Origin: Coriobacteriia bacterium
GTDB lineage: Bacteria > Actinomycetota > Coriobacteriia > Coriobacteriales > RUG033
Assembly: GCA_015655215.1 (NCBI GenBank)
Contig: JAATFL010000009.1
Location: forward strand, 89,962 to 153,961
Direction of reading: 5' to 3'
DNA: 64,000 nt
Part shown: piece after piece, positions 33,976 to 44,162 of the stretch
Layout: every line of letters starts with the position of its first letter
How positions within the stretch are numbered: position 1 is the stretch's first letter
The notes under the pieces: model-generated
Told to the model about the DNA's origin: nothing
What the model saw: the letters and a program-made list of their open reading frames with translations, nothing else
Databases searched by the model: none
Made by a program: the position numbers and the translations under genes

Positions 33976-34458
33976 ATGGATTACACGCTTTCGGTACTCG
34001 TCCAGAACCGCCCCGGCGTCCTCTCGCGCGTCACCGGTCTCATCGCTCGCCGTGGCTTCAACATCGCATCGCTTTCCGTGGGCCCCACCGAGGATCCCAC
34101 CATCTCCCGTATCACCGTCGTCGTGGACAGCGACCCGGATTCGATCGAGAAGATCACCAAGCAGTTGCACAAGCTCATCGACGTGTACAAGATCACCGAC
34201 CTTACCGACGAGGAGGTCATCGAGCGCGAGCTCGTGCTCTACAAGGTGAACGCCAATTCCGAGCGGCGTCACGAGGTCATCGAGGCGGCCGGCGTGTTCC
34301 GGGCCAAGATCGTCGACATGGGCAAGAACACGATGACCATCGAGGCCACAGGCACGATGGACAAGCTCAAGGCGCTCGAGGACCTGCTGCGCGGTTACGG
34401 TATCAAGGAGATCGTGCGCACCGGCAAGGTATCGCTCGGTCGCGGCTCGCGCGACTGA
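33976..34458 (+). CDS. ilvN: Acetolactate synthase small (regulatory) subunit
   Basis: 160-residue regulatory subunit that activates IlvB and confers feedback inhibition, classically by valine. The N-terminal ACT domain is clear (YTLSVLVQNRPGVLSRVTGLIARRGFNIASLSV, with Gly in the ligand loop), and the C-terminal half carries ERELVLYKV and IEATGTMDKLKALEDLLRGYGIKEIVRTGK, as in complete IlvN/IlvH proteins. GAGGAG precedes the ATG. It lies directly after ilvB. Confidence 0.96.
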   Translation: MDYTLSVLVQNRPGVLSRVTGLIARRGFNIASLSVGPTEDPTISRITVVVDSDPDSIEKITKQLHKLIDVYKITDLTDEEVIERELVLYKVNANSERRHEVIEAAGVFRAKIVDMGKNTMTIEATGTMDKLKALEDLLRGYGIKEIVRTGKVSLGRGSRD

Positions 34459-34680
34459 CGTACTCGCCCTTCGCGCGTGTCGCGCCCTGTCCGTGGGGCC
34501 GTTGTCGCTGGCACGCGCGGCTTGTCCAGTCGGGGCGATCTCGTCGCGGCTGGACGCACGAAACGCCACGCTCCTGTCGACAGGGGTTCTCGCCGACGCA
34601 CAGGAACGTTCGACATATATCGGTTACCCGGCCGAACCAACCCATCGGGGGTTGGCGACCATGGCGAAAGGAAGCTTAGA

Positions 34681-35691
34681 ATGGCTGCAACGATCTACTA
34701 TGAGAAGGATGCGAATCCCGAGCTCATCAAGGGTAAGAAGATCGCCGTTATCGGTTATGGGTCACAGGGTCATGCCCATGCGCTCAACCTGCGTGACTCC
34801 GGCTGCGACGTCCGCGTCGGCCTGTACAAGGGTTCCAGGTCCTGGGAAAAGGCCGAGGAGCAGGGCCTCAAGGTCATGACGGTGGCCGAGGCCGCCAAGG
34901 AGGCGGACGTCGTCATGATCCTGCTGCCCGACGAGAAGCAGCCGGCGATCTACGAGAGCGAGATCGAGCCCAACCTCGCGCCGGGCAACACCCTGGCCTT
35001 CGCGCACGGCTTCGCCATCCACTTCCATCAGATCATCCCTCCTCAGGACGTCAACGTCATGATGATCGCCCCCAAGGGCCCCGGTCACATCGTCCGTCGT
35101 ATCTACAAGTCCGGCTCGGGCGTGCCCGACCTGATCGCCGTCGAGCAGGATTGCGCCGGTGACACCAAGGCGCTCGCCCTGTCCTACGCCTGGGGCATCG
35201 GTGGTGCGCGCGCCGGCGTCATCGAGACGTCGTTTCGCGAAGAGACCGAGACCGACCTCTTCGGTGAGCAGGCCGTGCTGTGCGGCGGCGTGACCCATCT
35301 GATCGAGGCCGGCTTCAACACGCTGGTCGAGGCTGGCTATCAGCCCGAGATGGCCTACTTCGAGTGCTGCCATGAGCTCAAGATGATCGTCGACCTCATC
35401 TATGAGGGCGGCTTCACCAATATGCGCAATTCCATCTCCAACACCGCCGAGTACGGCGATTACTACGCCGGTGACCGCCTGATCGACGACCATGTGAAGG
35501 TCGAGCTCAAGGGCATCATCACCGACATCCAGTCCGGCAAGTTCGCTAAGGATTGGATCCTGGAGAACAAGGCGAACCAGGTCACGCTCAAGACGGAGCG
35601 CAGCATCCGTGCCAAGGCCCCCATCGAGACGACCGGTGCCCAGTTGCGCTCCATGTTCTCCTGGATAAACAAGGAGGACGACGAGGCGTGA
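34681..35691 (+). CDS. ilvC: Ketol-acid reductoisomerase, class I
   Basis: Mg- and NADPH-dependent isomeroreduction of acetolactate and acetohydroxybutyrate. The 336-residue length is that of class I enzymes. [23 protein letters not shown] is the dinucleotide site, followed by [17 protein letters not shown], whose Arg/Ser residues favour [45 protein letters not shown] and [22 protein letters not shown] hold the metal ligands. AAAGGAAGC precedes the ATG. A 222-bp spacer separates it from ilvN and contains a small stem (34637-34655), so a separate promoter is possible. A strong hairpin follows. Confidence 0.96.
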   Translation: MAATIYYEKDANPELIKGKKIAVIGYGSQGHAHALNLRDSGCDVRVGLYKGSRSWEKAEEQGLKVMTVAEAAKEADVVMILLPDEKQPAIYESEIEPNLAPGNTLAFAHGFAIHFHQIIPPQDVNVMMIAPKGPGHIVRRIYKSGSGVPDLIAVEQDCAGDTKALALSYAWGIGGARAGVIETSFREETETDLFGEQAVLCGGVTHLIEAGFNTLVEAGYQPEMAYFECCHELKMIVDLIYEGGFTNMRNSISNTAEYGDYYAGDRLIDDHVKVELKGIITDIQSGKFAKDWILENKANQVTLKTERSIRAKAPIETTGAQLRSMFSWINKEDDEA

Positions 35692-35704
35692 AGCCTCGAG
35701 TAGT

Positions 35705-35748
35705 CGCAGCGTGTGGAGGGCGACGCGGTCGCGTCGCCCTCCGCTGCG
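35705..35748 (+). terminator. Terminator-like hairpin between ilvC and leuA
   Basis: Twelve-pair perfect stem GGAGGGCGACGC / GCGTCGCCCTCC (35715-35726 with 35731-35742, loop GGTC), extended by an outer CGCAGC/GCTGCG pairing with a four-base bulge. No T-tract follows. It probably ends the ilv transcript or attenuates read-through into leuA. Confidence 0.65.
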
Positions 35749-35869
35749 GTCCGTTCCACGTGTCGCAGGTTCGCTGGGTGGTCTGCGAACCCCGCAGTCG
35801 CCCTCACCCCTCTTCGACGTCCGTCGGAGAGAGGCGTGAAGTTTGCAGCGGTGCGCTTGAGGAGGATTC

Positions 35870-37435
35870 ATGACCAGGAAGATCGCTATTTTCGACACCA
35901 CCTTGCGTGATGGCGAGCAGTCGCCCGGTGCATCGATGAACGCCGAGGAGAAACTCGTCATCACGCGCGAGCTGCTCCGCATGAACGTCGATGTGATCGA
36001 GGCGGGGTTTCCCGTCTCGTCGCCCGGTGACTTCAGGTCGGTGCGCACCATCGCCGAGGAGGTGGGGGACAAGGCCGTCGTCTGCGCCCTCTCCCGCGCC
36101 GTCATCAAGGATATCGACTCGGCGGCCGATGCCCTGAGGTTCGCCGCGCGTCCTCGCATCCATACGGGTATCGGCGTATCGCCCTCGCACCTTCACGACA
36201 AGCTCCGCATCACCGAGGAGGTCGCCATCGAGCGTGCCGTCGCCGCGGTGAGGCATGCCCGTCGTCGCGTCGACGACGTCGAGTTCTACGCGGAGGATGC
36301 AGGACGCGCCGACTACGAGTTCCTCGTCCGCATCGTCGAGAGCGTCATCGCGGCCGGTGCCACGGTGGTCAACATCCCCGACACCACCGGGTACTCGCTG
36401 CCGGACGAGTTCGGCCGACGCATCGGCTACCTGATGGAGCACGTCGAGGGGATCGAGGGCATCACGCTCTCGGTACACTGCCACAACGACCTCGGCATGG
36501 CCACGGCGCTCTCGCTCGCCGGCGTGGCCAACGGCGCCACGCAGGTCGAATGCACCATCAACGGTCTGGGCGAGCGCGCCGGGAACACCGCGGTCGAGGA
36601 GGTGGTCATGGCGGTGAGGATGCACGGCGAAGAGCTCGACGCCCACACCGACATCGTCACGACCGAGCTCACGCGGGCCAGCCGGCTCGTCTCGTCGATA
36701 ACGGGTATCTCCGTCCAGCCCAACAAGGCGATCGTGGGGGCCAACGCGTTCGCCCACTCGTCGGGGATCCACCAGGATGGGGTCATCAAGAAGCGCGACA
36801 CCTACGAGATCATCAACCCGTCCGACGTGGGTGCAAGCGGAAGCTCGATCATCCTCACGGCACGCAGTGGGCACGCCGCCCTCAGGGCGCGCCTCGAGGC
36901 GCTCAACTACCACTACGAGGGCGAGGCGCTTGGACGTCTCTACGACGCGTTCCTCGATGTCGCCGATAAGAAGAAGGAAGTCTACGACGAGGACCTCGAG
37001 GCTCTCGTCGGCGAGCACACGCGCAACGCGACCGCCGTCTATCTCCTCAAGGCGGTGCAGGTCTCATGCGGTGTCCCGCTCATCGCCACGGCGACGATCA
37101 CGCTCGCCGATCGCGAGGGTGTGGAGACCACCGAGGTCGCATACGGCACCGGTCCCGTCGACGCGGTCTACAAGGCGGTCAACAAGGTCGTCCAGGTGGA
37201 CAACGACCTCACGGAGTTCTCGGTGCAGTCCGTCACCCGTGGCATCGATGCGCTCGGCGAGGTCACCGTCCGCATCGCGGCACCCGATGGCGAGGTCTTC
37301 TCGGGTCGTGGAGCGGACGGCGACATCATCGTCTCGTCGACGAAGGCCTACCTCAACGCCCTGAACCGCATGATCAACAAGACGACGGCTCAGCGAGGTC
37401 AGCCCAAGCTCACGCCGCAGGACACCGCAGAGTAG
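35870..37435 (+). CDS. leuA: 2-isopropylmalate synthase
   Basis: Condenses 2-oxoisovalerate with acetyl-CoA, the committed step to leucine. The 521-residue protein shows [58 protein letters not shown] (metal His and catalytic residues) and [12 protein letters not shown] in the TIM barrel. The C-terminal regulatory dimer domain ([37 protein letters not shown]) normally binds leucine for feedback inhibition. GAGGAGGA precedes the ATG. It is convergent with the patatin-like gene, so it ends its unit. Confidence 0.95.
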   Translation: MTRKIAIFDTTLRDGEQSPGASMNAEEKLVITRELLRMNVDVIEAGFPVSSPGDFRSVRTIAEEVGDKAVVCALSRAVIKDIDSAADALRFAARPRIHTGIGVSPSHLHDKLRITEEVAIERAVAAVRHARRRVDDVEFYAEDAGRADYEFLVRIVESVIAAGATVVNIPDTTGYSLPDEFGRRIGYLMEHVEGIEGITLSVHCHNDLGMATALSLAGVANGATQVECTINGLGERAGNTAVEEVVMAVRMHGEELDAHTDIVTTELTRASRLVSSITGISVQPNKAIVGANAFAHSSGIHQDGVIKKRDTYEIINPSDVGASGSSIILTARSGHAALRARLEALNYHYEGEALGRLYDAFLDVADKKKEVYDEDLEALVGEHTRNATAVYLLKAVQVSCGVPLIATATITLADREGVETTEVAYGTGPVDAVYKAVNKVVQVDNDLTEFSVQSVTRGIDALGEVTVRIAAPDGEVFSGRGADGDIIVSSTKAYLNALNRMINKTTAQRGQPKLTPQDTAE

Positions 37436-37504
37436 CGGTACGTCACGGTGCGGGCGGCATCGGCCTGGTTCCGTTTGCATGTGGCCCTGCGATGGGGGGC
37501 GGCT

Positions 37505-38497
37505 CTATCGTTCCAGGTAGGCGAGCAGCGCGTCGAGTTGCTCGCGCGTCTCGTAGATGCCCTGCTCGTAGAGCGCACGCAGCTTGCCGGTGTCCTTCTC
37601 CGTGTGCGTGACGACGGGCGGGACGATGGGATGCAGCACGAACGCCAGGCCGTGCGCGGCCATCTTGTCGGCCTCGAGCATCTGCTCGTCGGTGAGCTCG
37701 TTCATCGTGCACAGCCGTTTCACGAGCTTGGGGTAACGAGGGTAGGTCGTCGCCCAGACGCGCTTCATGCGCTTGGTCGTGGTCTCCTTGCAAAACCCTC
37801 GCTCGCGCGTGAGCACGAAGACGACCTTGCGGCCCTGCGCCATGGCCTCCCGCGCCTTTCCCATCCCGAGGGGGTCGGTGATCCCACCGTCCAGGTAGGG
37901 TATGCCATCCACGAAGGTGAAGCGGGAGAGGCCGGGCATGCTGCCCGATGCGGCGATTACCGTCCTCACGTCCTCCACCCCATCGCGCTCGAAATACGTG
38001 GGCCGTCCGGTGAGGCAGTTGCTCGCCACGGCGGTGAAGCCCATGGGCGAGTCGAAGAAGCGAGCGTAGTCGAAGGGGACGAGGTGGTCGAACACCTCGT
38101 CGAACATGAACTCGAAGTCGAAGATGCGCCCCTTGAGCAGAAAGTCGCGCATGCCCATGTAGCGAGGATCGCCCGCGTAGGTGAGGTTGCAGAATGCCGA
38201 GGCACCACGAACCCCGGCCACGTAGTTCATCGCGTTGAGTGCTCCCGCCGAGATGCCGATGACGTCCTTGAAGGCGAGTCCCACGTCGAGGAAGGCATCG
38301 AGCACACCCGAGGTGTACAGACCGCGCAGTGCACCGCCCTGGAGGCTGATGAGGCCGTCGACGGGTTTTCCTCGTTTGACGACGTAGGCATCGATCGTCC
38401 GTGCGTCGCGGTTGGTGCGCGACTCACGCATGTCCAGGTCGCCGATGCGGTCTCCTGGTAGGGCGATATCCTCGGGGACGTTGTAGGCAGTGGGCAT
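37505..38497 (-). CDS. Patatin-like phospholipase family protein
   Basis: Lipid acyl hydrolase of the patatin/RssA type, 330 residues, with no signal peptide. The oxyanion loop GGALRGLYTSGVL, the nucleophile elbow GISAGALN (Gly-x-Ser-x-Gly) and the Asp of the dyad in YLDGGITDPL are all present in order. The C-terminal 100 residues are charged (KRMKRVWATTYPRYPKLVKRL) and may bind membrane. ATG 38497 is preceded by AAGGGGGAG; an ATG five codons earlier lies inside that site and is less likely. It is the only gene on this strand inside the leucine block, so its link to the neighbours is probably incidental. Confidence 0.9.
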   Translation of the reverse strand: MPTAYNVPEDIALPGDRIGDLDMRESRTNRDARTIDAYVVKRGKPVDGLISLQGGALRGLYTSGVLDAFLDVGLAFKDVIGISAGALNAMNYVAGVRGASAFCNLTYAGDPRYMGMRDFLLKGRIFDFEFMFDEVFDHLVPFDYARFFDSPMGFTAVASNCLTGRPTYFERDGVEDVRTVIAASGSMPGLSRFTFVDGIPYLDGGITDPLGMGKAREAMAQGRKVVFVLTRERGFCKETTTKRMKRVWATTYPRYPKLVKRLCTMNELTDEQMLEADKMAAHGLAFVLHPIVPPVVTHTEKDTGKLRALYEQGIYETREQLDALLAYLER

Positions 38498-38878
38498 GGA
38501 CTCCCCCTTCATGTGCTCTCGGGTTGCGAGCGATGTGCGTTGGACTCATCATATCGTAGTGGCTCATCAGGGTGTTGGCATGCGTCATTCGGTCCGACGG
38601 CGAGCCTGATCCCACGTCGTCTTCCGCGGTGCCCGTGCCTCATCCCCTCGCCATGGCGGGCGCTCCCATCCCGGGGTGCCGTTCGCATGAAGCGTCGTCG
38701 CTGTGGGCTTTGACATCGTCGGCAGGGGGACGGATGGGTCGCTACGCTGCGGTATCATATCAAGTCACACCTATCGGGCGTACGACCACGGGTGCATCCG
38801 TGGGACCATACCATCCATTCGTCCCTCGGTGCCCTGTCGCACGCCCCATCATCCTCGATCGAAGAGAGGGAGAATCCT
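38498..38878. promoter_or_regulatory. 381-bp divergent spacer between the patatin-like gene and leuC
   Basis: No gene is visible. TATGAT on the minus strand (38548-38553) is a good -10 for the patatin-like gene. On the plus strand, GGTATCATATCAAG near 38753-38766 contains a TATCAT hexamer suitable as a leuC -10, giving a 5' UTR of about 115 nt. No T-box core is present, so leuCDB is regulated differently from ilvD. Confidence 0.4.
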
Positions 38879-40159
38879 ATGTCACGTCCCATGACCGTCG
38901 CGGAGAAGATCCTCGCCGCGCACGCTGGCCTCGATGAGGTCAAGCCCGGTCAGCTCATCGAGTGCGACCTCGACCTGGTGCTGTCCAACGACGTCACCGG
39001 TCCTATCGCCATCAAGGCGTTTCGCGAGATCGGCCTGCCCAACGTGTTCGACGCCGAGCGCATCGCCCTGGTGCCTGACCACTACGTTCCCAACAAGGAC
39101 ATCAAGAGCGCCGAACAGGCCAAGATGCTGCGTGATTTCGCCCACGAGCAGGGTATCACGCACTACTACGAGGTGGGTTGCATGGGCGTCGAGCACGCAC
39201 TGCTTCCCGAGCAGGGTGTCGTCACCGCTGGTGACCTCATCATCGGCAGCGACTCGCACACATGCACCTACGGCGCGCTGGGTGCCTTCGCCACCGGTGT
39301 GGGCTCGACCGACGCCGGTGTGGGCTACGCCACCGGACGCGCATGGTTCAAGGTCCCCGAGTCCATCAAGTTCATCGTGGACGGAGAGCTGCCCGAGGGG
39401 GTCACGAGCAAGGACCTGATCCTGCACATCATCGGTATGATCGGGGTCGACGGTGCCCTCTATCAGGCCATGGAGTTCGCGGGCAGCACCATCGCCAAGC
39501 TGTCGATGGAAGCGCGCATGACCATCTCCAACATGGCGATCGAGGCCGGCGGCAAGGTTGGCATCATCGAGGTGGACGACGTGACCCGCGCCTATCTCAC
39601 CGGTCGTTCGGAGCATCCGGCGGTGGAGTACCACTCCGACCCAGACGCTCGGTACGCACGCGTGATCGAGATCGACGCCTCGACCATACGACCCACCGTC
39701 TCGTGGCCGCACCTACCCTCCAACGCCAAGCCCGTCGAGGACTCCCGCGGGGTGACGATCGACCAGTCCGTCATCGGCAGCTGCACCAACGGACGCATCG
39801 AGGACATGCGCCAGGCCGCAGCGGTGCTCAAGGGTCGTACGGTGAGCCCCAACGTTCGCTGCATCGTGATCCCCGCCACCCAGCAGGTGTACCGCCAGTG
39901 CATGGACGAGGGCCTCACCACGATCTTCCTCGATGCCAACTGCGCGGTGTCCACACCCACGTGCGGCCCCTGCCTGGGTGGCTACATGGGCATACTCGCC
40001 GCGGGGGAGCGTTCCGTGGCCACCACCAACCGCAACTTCGTCGGGCGCATGGGTGACCCCACGTCCGAGGTGTACCTGTCGAGCCCTGCCGTCGCCGCCG
40101 CCAGTGCGGTCCTCGGCCATCTGGGCCTTCCGTCCGACCTCGAACCATTGGAGGCATAG
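38879..40159 (+). CDS. leuC: 3-isopropylmalate dehydratase large subunit
   Basis: Aconitase-family [4Fe-4S] isomerase subunit. The 426-residue length matches the shorter archaeal/clostridial LeuC-HACN type rather than the 465-residue proteobacterial form. Segments include [44 protein letters not shown] and [13 protein letters not shown], and the cluster ligands lie in [12 protein letters not shown] and [17 protein letters not shown]. Such enzymes can also accept citramalate, which fits the citramalate synthase downstream. GAGAGGGAGA precedes the ATG. One base separates it from leuD. Confidence 0.94.
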   Translation: MSRPMTVAEKILAAHAGLDEVKPGQLIECDLDLVLSNDVTGPIAIKAFREIGLPNVFDAERIALVPDHYVPNKDIKSAEQAKMLRDFAHEQGITHYYEVGCMGVEHALLPEQGVVTAGDLIIGSDSHTCTYGALGAFATGVGSTDAGVGYATGRAWFKVPESIKFIVDGELPEGVTSKDLILHIIGMIGVDGALYQAMEFAGSTIAKLSMEARMTISNMAIEAGGKVGIIEVDDVTRAYLTGRSEHPAVEYHSDPDARYARVIEIDASTIRPTVSWPHLPSNAKPVEDSRGVTIDQSVIGSCTNGRIEDMRQAAAVLKGRTVSPNVRCIVIPATQQVYRQCMDEGLTTIFLDANCAVSTPTCGPCLGGYMGILAAGERSVATTNRNFVGRMGDPTSEVYLSSPAVAAASAVLGHLGLPSDLEPLEA

Positions 40160-40160
40160 C

Positions 40161-40658
40161 ATGAAGTTCTCGGGAACCGCCCACCGCTACGGCCGTGACA
40201 TCGACACCGACGTGATCATCCCCGCCCGCTATCTCAACACCTCCGACCCCGAGGAGCTCGCCAAGCACGCGCTCGAGGACCTCGATGCCGAGTTCGTCCA
40301 CAACGTGAGGCCCGGGGACGTCATCGTGGCCGAGGAGAACTTCGGTTGCGGCTCGTCGCGCGAGCACGCGCCCATCGCCATCAAGAACGCGGGCATCGAT
40401 TGCGTGATCGCCAAGAGCTTCGCCCGCATCTTCTACCGCAACGCCATCAACACGGGCCTCGCCATCATGGAGTGCCCCGAGGCCGTCGACGGCATCAAGG
40501 CAGGCGACAGGGTCTCCGTGGACGCCGATGCCGGGCTCGTCGTCGACGAGACGACCGGCAAGAGCTTCACCGCCGAGCCGTTCCCGCCCTTCATCAAGGA
40601 GATCATCGAGGCGGGTGGCCTGGTGAACCGCACCAAGGCGAAGCTCGCCGCCAAATAG
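40161..40658 (+). CDS. leuD: 3-isopropylmalate dehydratase small subunit
   Basis: 165-residue swivel-domain partner of LeuC, with GRDIDTDVIIPARYLNTSDPEELAKHALEDLD, the substrate loop ENFGCGSSREHAPIAIKNAG and SFARIFYRNAINTGL. The length matches the short archaeal-type LeuD (about 165) that pairs with the short LeuC. GGAG at 40150-40153 provides the ribosome site. The start lies one base after the leuC stop, guaranteeing balanced synthesis of the two subunits. Confidence 0.95.
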   Translation: MKFSGTAHRYGRDIDTDVIIPARYLNTSDPEELAKHALEDLDAEFVHNVRPGDVIVAEENFGCGSSREHAPIAIKNAGIDCVIAKSFARIFYRNAINTGLAIMECPEAVDGIKAGDRVSVDADAGLVVDETTGKSFTAEPFPPFIKEIIEAGGLVNRTKAKLAAK

Positions 40659-40727
40659 GCGTCCATCCATCCGGCATGTCCCCTTCCACGGGCAGCATGC
40701 GGGGTACCACAAGAAGAAAGGTTCGTG

Positions 40728-41843
40728 ATGGCTTCCAAGACGTACAGGATCTGCACACTCCCCGGTGACGGGATCGGCCCCGAGATTCTCGAGCAGGCCG
40801 TCCGCGTCCTCCAAGCCGTGGGGGAGAGGTACGATGTCGAGTTCATCTGCACCGATGCATTGCTCGGTGGCATCGCCATAGACGAGACGGGCGACCCCTT
40901 CCCGCCCGAGACGCTGGCTGCCGCCAAGGCGGCCGACGCCGTCTTGCTCGCTGCCGTGGGTGGCCCCAAGTGGGATACGACCGATCCCGATAAGCCCCGT
41001 CCCGAGCAGGGGCTCCTAGGCATCCGCAAGGAGTTGGGTCTCTTCGCCAACATACGTCCCGTCAAGACCTACCGACAGCTCGTCGGCGCCTCCACGTTGC
41101 GCCCCGAGGTCGTCGACGGCGTCGACCTCGTCATCGTGCGCGAGCTCACCGGCGGCCTCTACTTCGGTGCCCGCGACCGCAAGTACGACGTTCCCGGTGC
41201 CGGCGTGGACGGCGCACCTGGCCAGCAGGCCTATGACACGATGTCCTACAGCGAGTACGAGGTGGACCGCATCGTGCGTGAGGCCTTCCGCATCGCCAAG
41301 ACCAGGCGCAACAAGGTGACGAACGTCGACAAGGCCAACGTGCTCGAGTCGTGCCGCATGTGGCGCGAGGTCGAGCATCGCATCGCCGGGGAGTTCCCCG
41401 AGGTCGAGAACGGTGACATGCTGGTGGACAACGCCGCCATGCAGCTGGTGCGCAACCCGACCCAGTTCGATGTGATCGTATGCGAGAACACCTTTGGCGA
41501 CATCCTCTCCGACGAGGCGTCGATGCTCACCGGCTCGCTGGGCATGCTCGCCTCCGCCTCGCTGGGAAGCGGTACCGCCCTCTACGAACCTTCCCATGGG
41601 TCCGCCCCCGACATCGCCGGCCTCGGCGTCGCCAACCCTCTGGCGCAGATCATCTCCGTCGAGCTCATGCTCAGCTACAGCTTCGGGATGCGGGACGCGG
41701 CCGACGACATCGAGCGCGCCATCGAGGAGACGCTCGCGGAGGGCTATCGGACGAGGGACCTCGCCGACGCCTCCGTCCCGGCCGACAAGGTGGTCGGCTG
41801 CGCCGGCATGGGCGACCTCATCGTCGCCAAGGTGCGCGGATAG
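40728..41843 (+). CDS. leuB: 3-isopropylmalate dehydrogenase
   Basis: NAD-dependent oxidative decarboxylation of 3-isopropylmalate, 371 residues. [19 protein letters not shown] opens the fold. LLGIRKELGLFANIRPVKTY has the Leu/Arg pattern that distinguishes LeuB from isocitrate dehydrogenase (no Ser phosphorylation-type site). VRELTGGLYFG, DKANVLESCRMWREV and CENTFGDILSDEASMLTGSLGMLASAS complete the active site. The ATG at 40728 follows AAGAAAGG with seven-base spacing and is preferred to the GTG one codon earlier. It ends the leuCDB unit and is followed by a 21-bp perfect terminator hairpin. Confidence 0.95.
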   Translation: MASKTYRICTLPGDGIGPEILEQAVRVLQAVGERYDVEFICTDALLGGIAIDETGDPFPPETLAAAKAADAVLLAAVGGPKWDTTDPDKPRPEQGLLGIRKELGLFANIRPVKTYRQLVGASTLRPEVVDGVDLVIVRELTGGLYFGARDRKYDVPGAGVDGAPGQQAYDTMSYSEYEVDRIVREAFRIAKTRRNKVTNVDKANVLESCRMWREVEHRIAGEFPEVENGDMLVDNAAMQLVRNPTQFDVIVCENTFGDILSDEASMLTGSLGMLASASLGSGTALYEPSHGSAPDIAGLGVANPLAQIISVELMLSYSFGMRDAADDIERAIEETLAEGYRTRDLADASVPADKVVGCAGMGDLIVAKVRG

Positions 41844-41928
41844 CGTCTGGTGGGCGCGCGACCCGGGATATGTCTCCGACCGGTGGCAGATTCCGGGTCG
41901 GGTATCGACGTCATCGATGACCTTCGAA

Positions 41929-41982
41929 CGAGGAGCCCGGCACATCACGTGGTAGGACACGCGTGATGTGCCGGGCTCCTCG
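41929..41982. terminator. 21-bp perfect hairpin between convergent leuB and gltS-like operon
   Basis: Arms 41929-41949 and 41962-41982 are exactly complementary around a 12-base loop. Its position between converging genes fits a bidirectional terminator. No T-tract on either side. Confidence 0.75.
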
Positions 41983-42007
41983 GCGAGGCGTGCGAAATAC
42001 GTGAACG

Positions 42008-42730
42008 TCAGTCGGCCGTGGTGTACATGCCGCTGTAGGGGCGCGAAGAGCGAGGCCGCAGCTTCGTGTAGAGTTCACCCCGCACGGGCTTGTCGGTGCC
42101 GAAGAACCGATTGTAGCGGGCGGTGAGGTCGGCGATGGTGGCCAGGTCGGCCGCGTCGCATTCCTCCTGGAGGAGCGTCGGCGACACCAGCGCGTCGTCG
42201 ATCCCGCCATGCAGGTACATGACGCCGCCATGCATCCCCGAAGCGAGGTAGTTGTCGGGCGATCCCATGAGCAGGATGACGCCACCGGCCATGTACTCCC
42301 CGAGGAACGAGCCGGCATTGCCACCGATGACGATCATCGGACGTGCATCATGGCCATACTCCTTCATGTGGATGCCGCAGCGCCAACCGACGTCGTCGCG
42401 CACGTACAGCGAACCTCCGCGCATCGCGTAACCGGCGGCGTCGCCGCAGTGCCCGTGGACGACGATCAGCCCCTCGTTCATCGTGTTGGCGATCTGGTCC
42501 TGCGCATTGTCGAGGACCTCGATGGTCCCGCCGGCCATATAGCAACCAAGGTCGTTGCCGGGGACGCCGTGGATGGTGATGCGGGTGTCGCGGGGGAGGG
42601 CGGAGGCGATGTAGCGTTGGCCGTTCACGTCGGTCAGCACGATCTCGGACTCCCCCGCGTCGATGGCCCGACGGACCTCCGCGTTCACCTCTTCGAAGGG
42701 GCGAAGGCCCGTATCGATGGTCGTGCTCAT
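42008..42730 (-). CDS. GXGXG-domain protein (glutamate synthase alpha-subunit C-terminal domain, stand-alone)
   Basis: 240 residues forming a right-handed beta-helix like the last domain of GltB or the C subunit of tungsten formylmethanofuran dehydrogenase. Regular G-x-G-x-x-G repeats occur: GTIEVLDNAQDQIANTM, GLIVVHGHCGDAAGYAMRGGSLYVR, PMIVIGGNAGSFLGEYMAGGVILLMG, and MHGGVMYLHGG. It is the last gene of a five-gene minus-strand operon that together encodes all domains of a glutamate synthase; its ATG overlaps the oxidoreductase stop (ATGA). In intact GltB this domain holds subunit architecture rather than catalysis. Confidence 0.88.
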   Translation of the reverse strand: MSTTIDTGLRPFEEVNAEVRRAIDAGESEIVLTDVNGQRYIASALPRDTRITIHGVPGNDLGCYMAGGTIEVLDNAQDQIANTMNEGLIVVHGHCGDAAGYAMRGGSLYVRDDVGWRCGIHMKEYGHDARPMIVIGGNAGSFLGEYMAGGVILLMGSPDNYLASGMHGGVMYLHGGIDDALVSPTLLQEECDAADLATIADLTARYNRFFGTDKPVRGELYTKLRPRSSRPYSGMYTTAD

Positions 42731-44160
42731 ACGTGCTCCTTTCGGCCCAGACGATCCAGGGCGGCGGGATATCCCTTGTGCATCATGGTCCAGCGACGGT
42801 TGGCGGGTAGGTCGCGCATCTCGATGTTACGAGCTCCCAAGAGAGCCTCGGGGGCGATATCCGACAAAGGCACACCGTCGCGGATGAGCGTGGTGTAGAT
42901 GCCGGCGCGCTCGGGGCGGTTCATCAGGATATACCCCTTGAGCACGTTGTCCTTCGTGACGAACTTCGCATAGGTCTTGCCATCGGTGATGACATGCGCC
43001 TCGTACCCGTCGTCATCGGGGGGGTTGATGACCCCGGCGGTGATGAGGGAGGTGCCGAGTATCTCCACCGCGTTGACGGCGAACCCGCTGGGATAGGTGC
43101 CAGACGACGTCGGGGTGGCCGATCCGGTGCGGGCAGCCACCATCGCGTGGCCGGCGACCGTCCCCTGGGCCACCGCATTGGGCCACAGGGCGATCGGGCG
43201 CAGGGCCCCGTCGAGGGCGTCGGTTGTCTGGGTGCAGTCGCCGGCGGCATAGAGATGGTCGAGCGAGGTGCGCATGCGCTCGTCGCACACGACCCCGGCG
43301 CCTATCCGTGCTCCAGCCCGCTCGAGCAACTCGTCGTTGGGACGTACGCCCACGGCGGTGACGAGCACGTCGCAGGGAAGGACGGCCCCGCTGCTCAGGG
43401 TGACGCTTGTGATGACGGTGGGGTCGGGGCCAGCGGCGTCGACGTGGTCGATGGTGTCGTCGACGATGCAGGTGATGCCCTGTCTCTCGAGAGTGGCGGC
43501 CATGAGCGTGCTCGCCTGAGCGTCGAGCACGCGAGGAAGCACGCGGGTGTTGCGGTCGATGGTGGTGACGCTGTCGCAGAGGTGGGCGAGCCCCTCCGCC
43601 GCCTTCACGCCGATGAGGCCGCTGCCCAGCACGACGGCATGGAAGGGCCTCTTGGCGATGGGGGCCTCGCCAGCGGCGTCGACATCGGGTGCGACGACGC
43701 GTCCCTGCTCCTCGCGTCGCGCCATGATGGCCGCGACGATTCCCTTGCAGTCGTCCATCGAGAGGAACGGGAAGGTGTTCTCCTTGCCCTCGAAGTTGCC
43801 CATCGGTGGGATGAAGGGCGTGCTCCCCGTCGCGACGCAGGCCTCCCGGTAGGAGAGGGTCGAGCCGTCGCCGAGGGTGATGGTGCGCCCCTCGGCATCG
43901 ATGGCGGTCACCGGTGAGCCGAGGAACGCGTGCACGTGTCGCGCCTGGTAGAAGTCCTCGCCGCGCAGGTGCATGTGGGCCTCGGTGACGTCCCCCTTGA
44001 GCAGGGAGCTGATGAGGGGGCGGCCGTAGGCCGGGTAGGGCTCGCGTGAGACGATGGCGATGCTGCCGGTCGCGTCGCCATCGCGGATGGCCTCGACGCA
44101 CGCGAGGCCGGCGGCCGAGTTGCCGATCACCACGTAGTCGAAGGCGGTCTGGGCGGTCAT
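42727..44160 (-). CDS. NAD(P)/FAD-dependent oxidoreductase of the split glutamate synthase operon
   Basis: 477-residue pyridine nucleotide-disulfide-type reductase. The FAD motif DYVVIGNSAAGLACVEAI is the variant (GNSAAG) seen in NirB- and rubredoxin-reductase-like enzymes. The NAD motif is VVLGSGLIGVKAAEGLA near residue 165-180, and HLYAAGDCTQ is the second FAD motif. The last 150 residues are a non-catalytic extension (YEAHVITDGKTYAKFVTKDNVLKGYILMN). It probably passes electrons from NAD(P)H to the ferredoxin encoded upstream and on to the FMN subunit, taking the place of GltD. The ATG at 44160 is two bases after the ferredoxin gene stop. Confidence 0.85.
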   Translation of the reverse strand: MTAQTAFDYVVIGNSAAGLACVEAIRDGDATGSIAIVSREPYPAYGRPLISSLLKGDVTEAHMHLRGEDFYQARHVHAFLGSPVTAIDAEGRTITLGDGSTLSYREACVATGSTPFIPPMGNFEGKENTFPFLSMDDCKGIVAAIMARREEQGRVVAPDVDAAGEAPIAKRPFHAVVLGSGLIGVKAAEGLAHLCDSVTTIDRNTRVLPRVLDAQASTLMAATLERQGITCIVDDTIDHVDAAGPDPTVITSVTLSSGAVLPCDVLVTAVGVRPNDELLERAGARIGAGVVCDERMRTSLDHLYAAGDCTQTTDALDGALRPIALWPNAVAQGTVAGHAMVAARTGSATPTSSGTYPSGFAVNAVEILGTSLITAGVINPPDDDGYEAHVITDGKTYAKFVTKDNVLKGYILMNRPERAGIYTTLIRDGVPLSDIAPEALLGARNIEMRDLPANRRWTMMHKGYPAALDRLGRKEHV

Positions 44161-44162
44161 CT

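Noticed and set aside
34459..34680. Possible attenuator or leader peptide before ilvC
   Set aside because: Only short hairpins are visible and there is no T-box core or branched-chain-codon-rich peptide.
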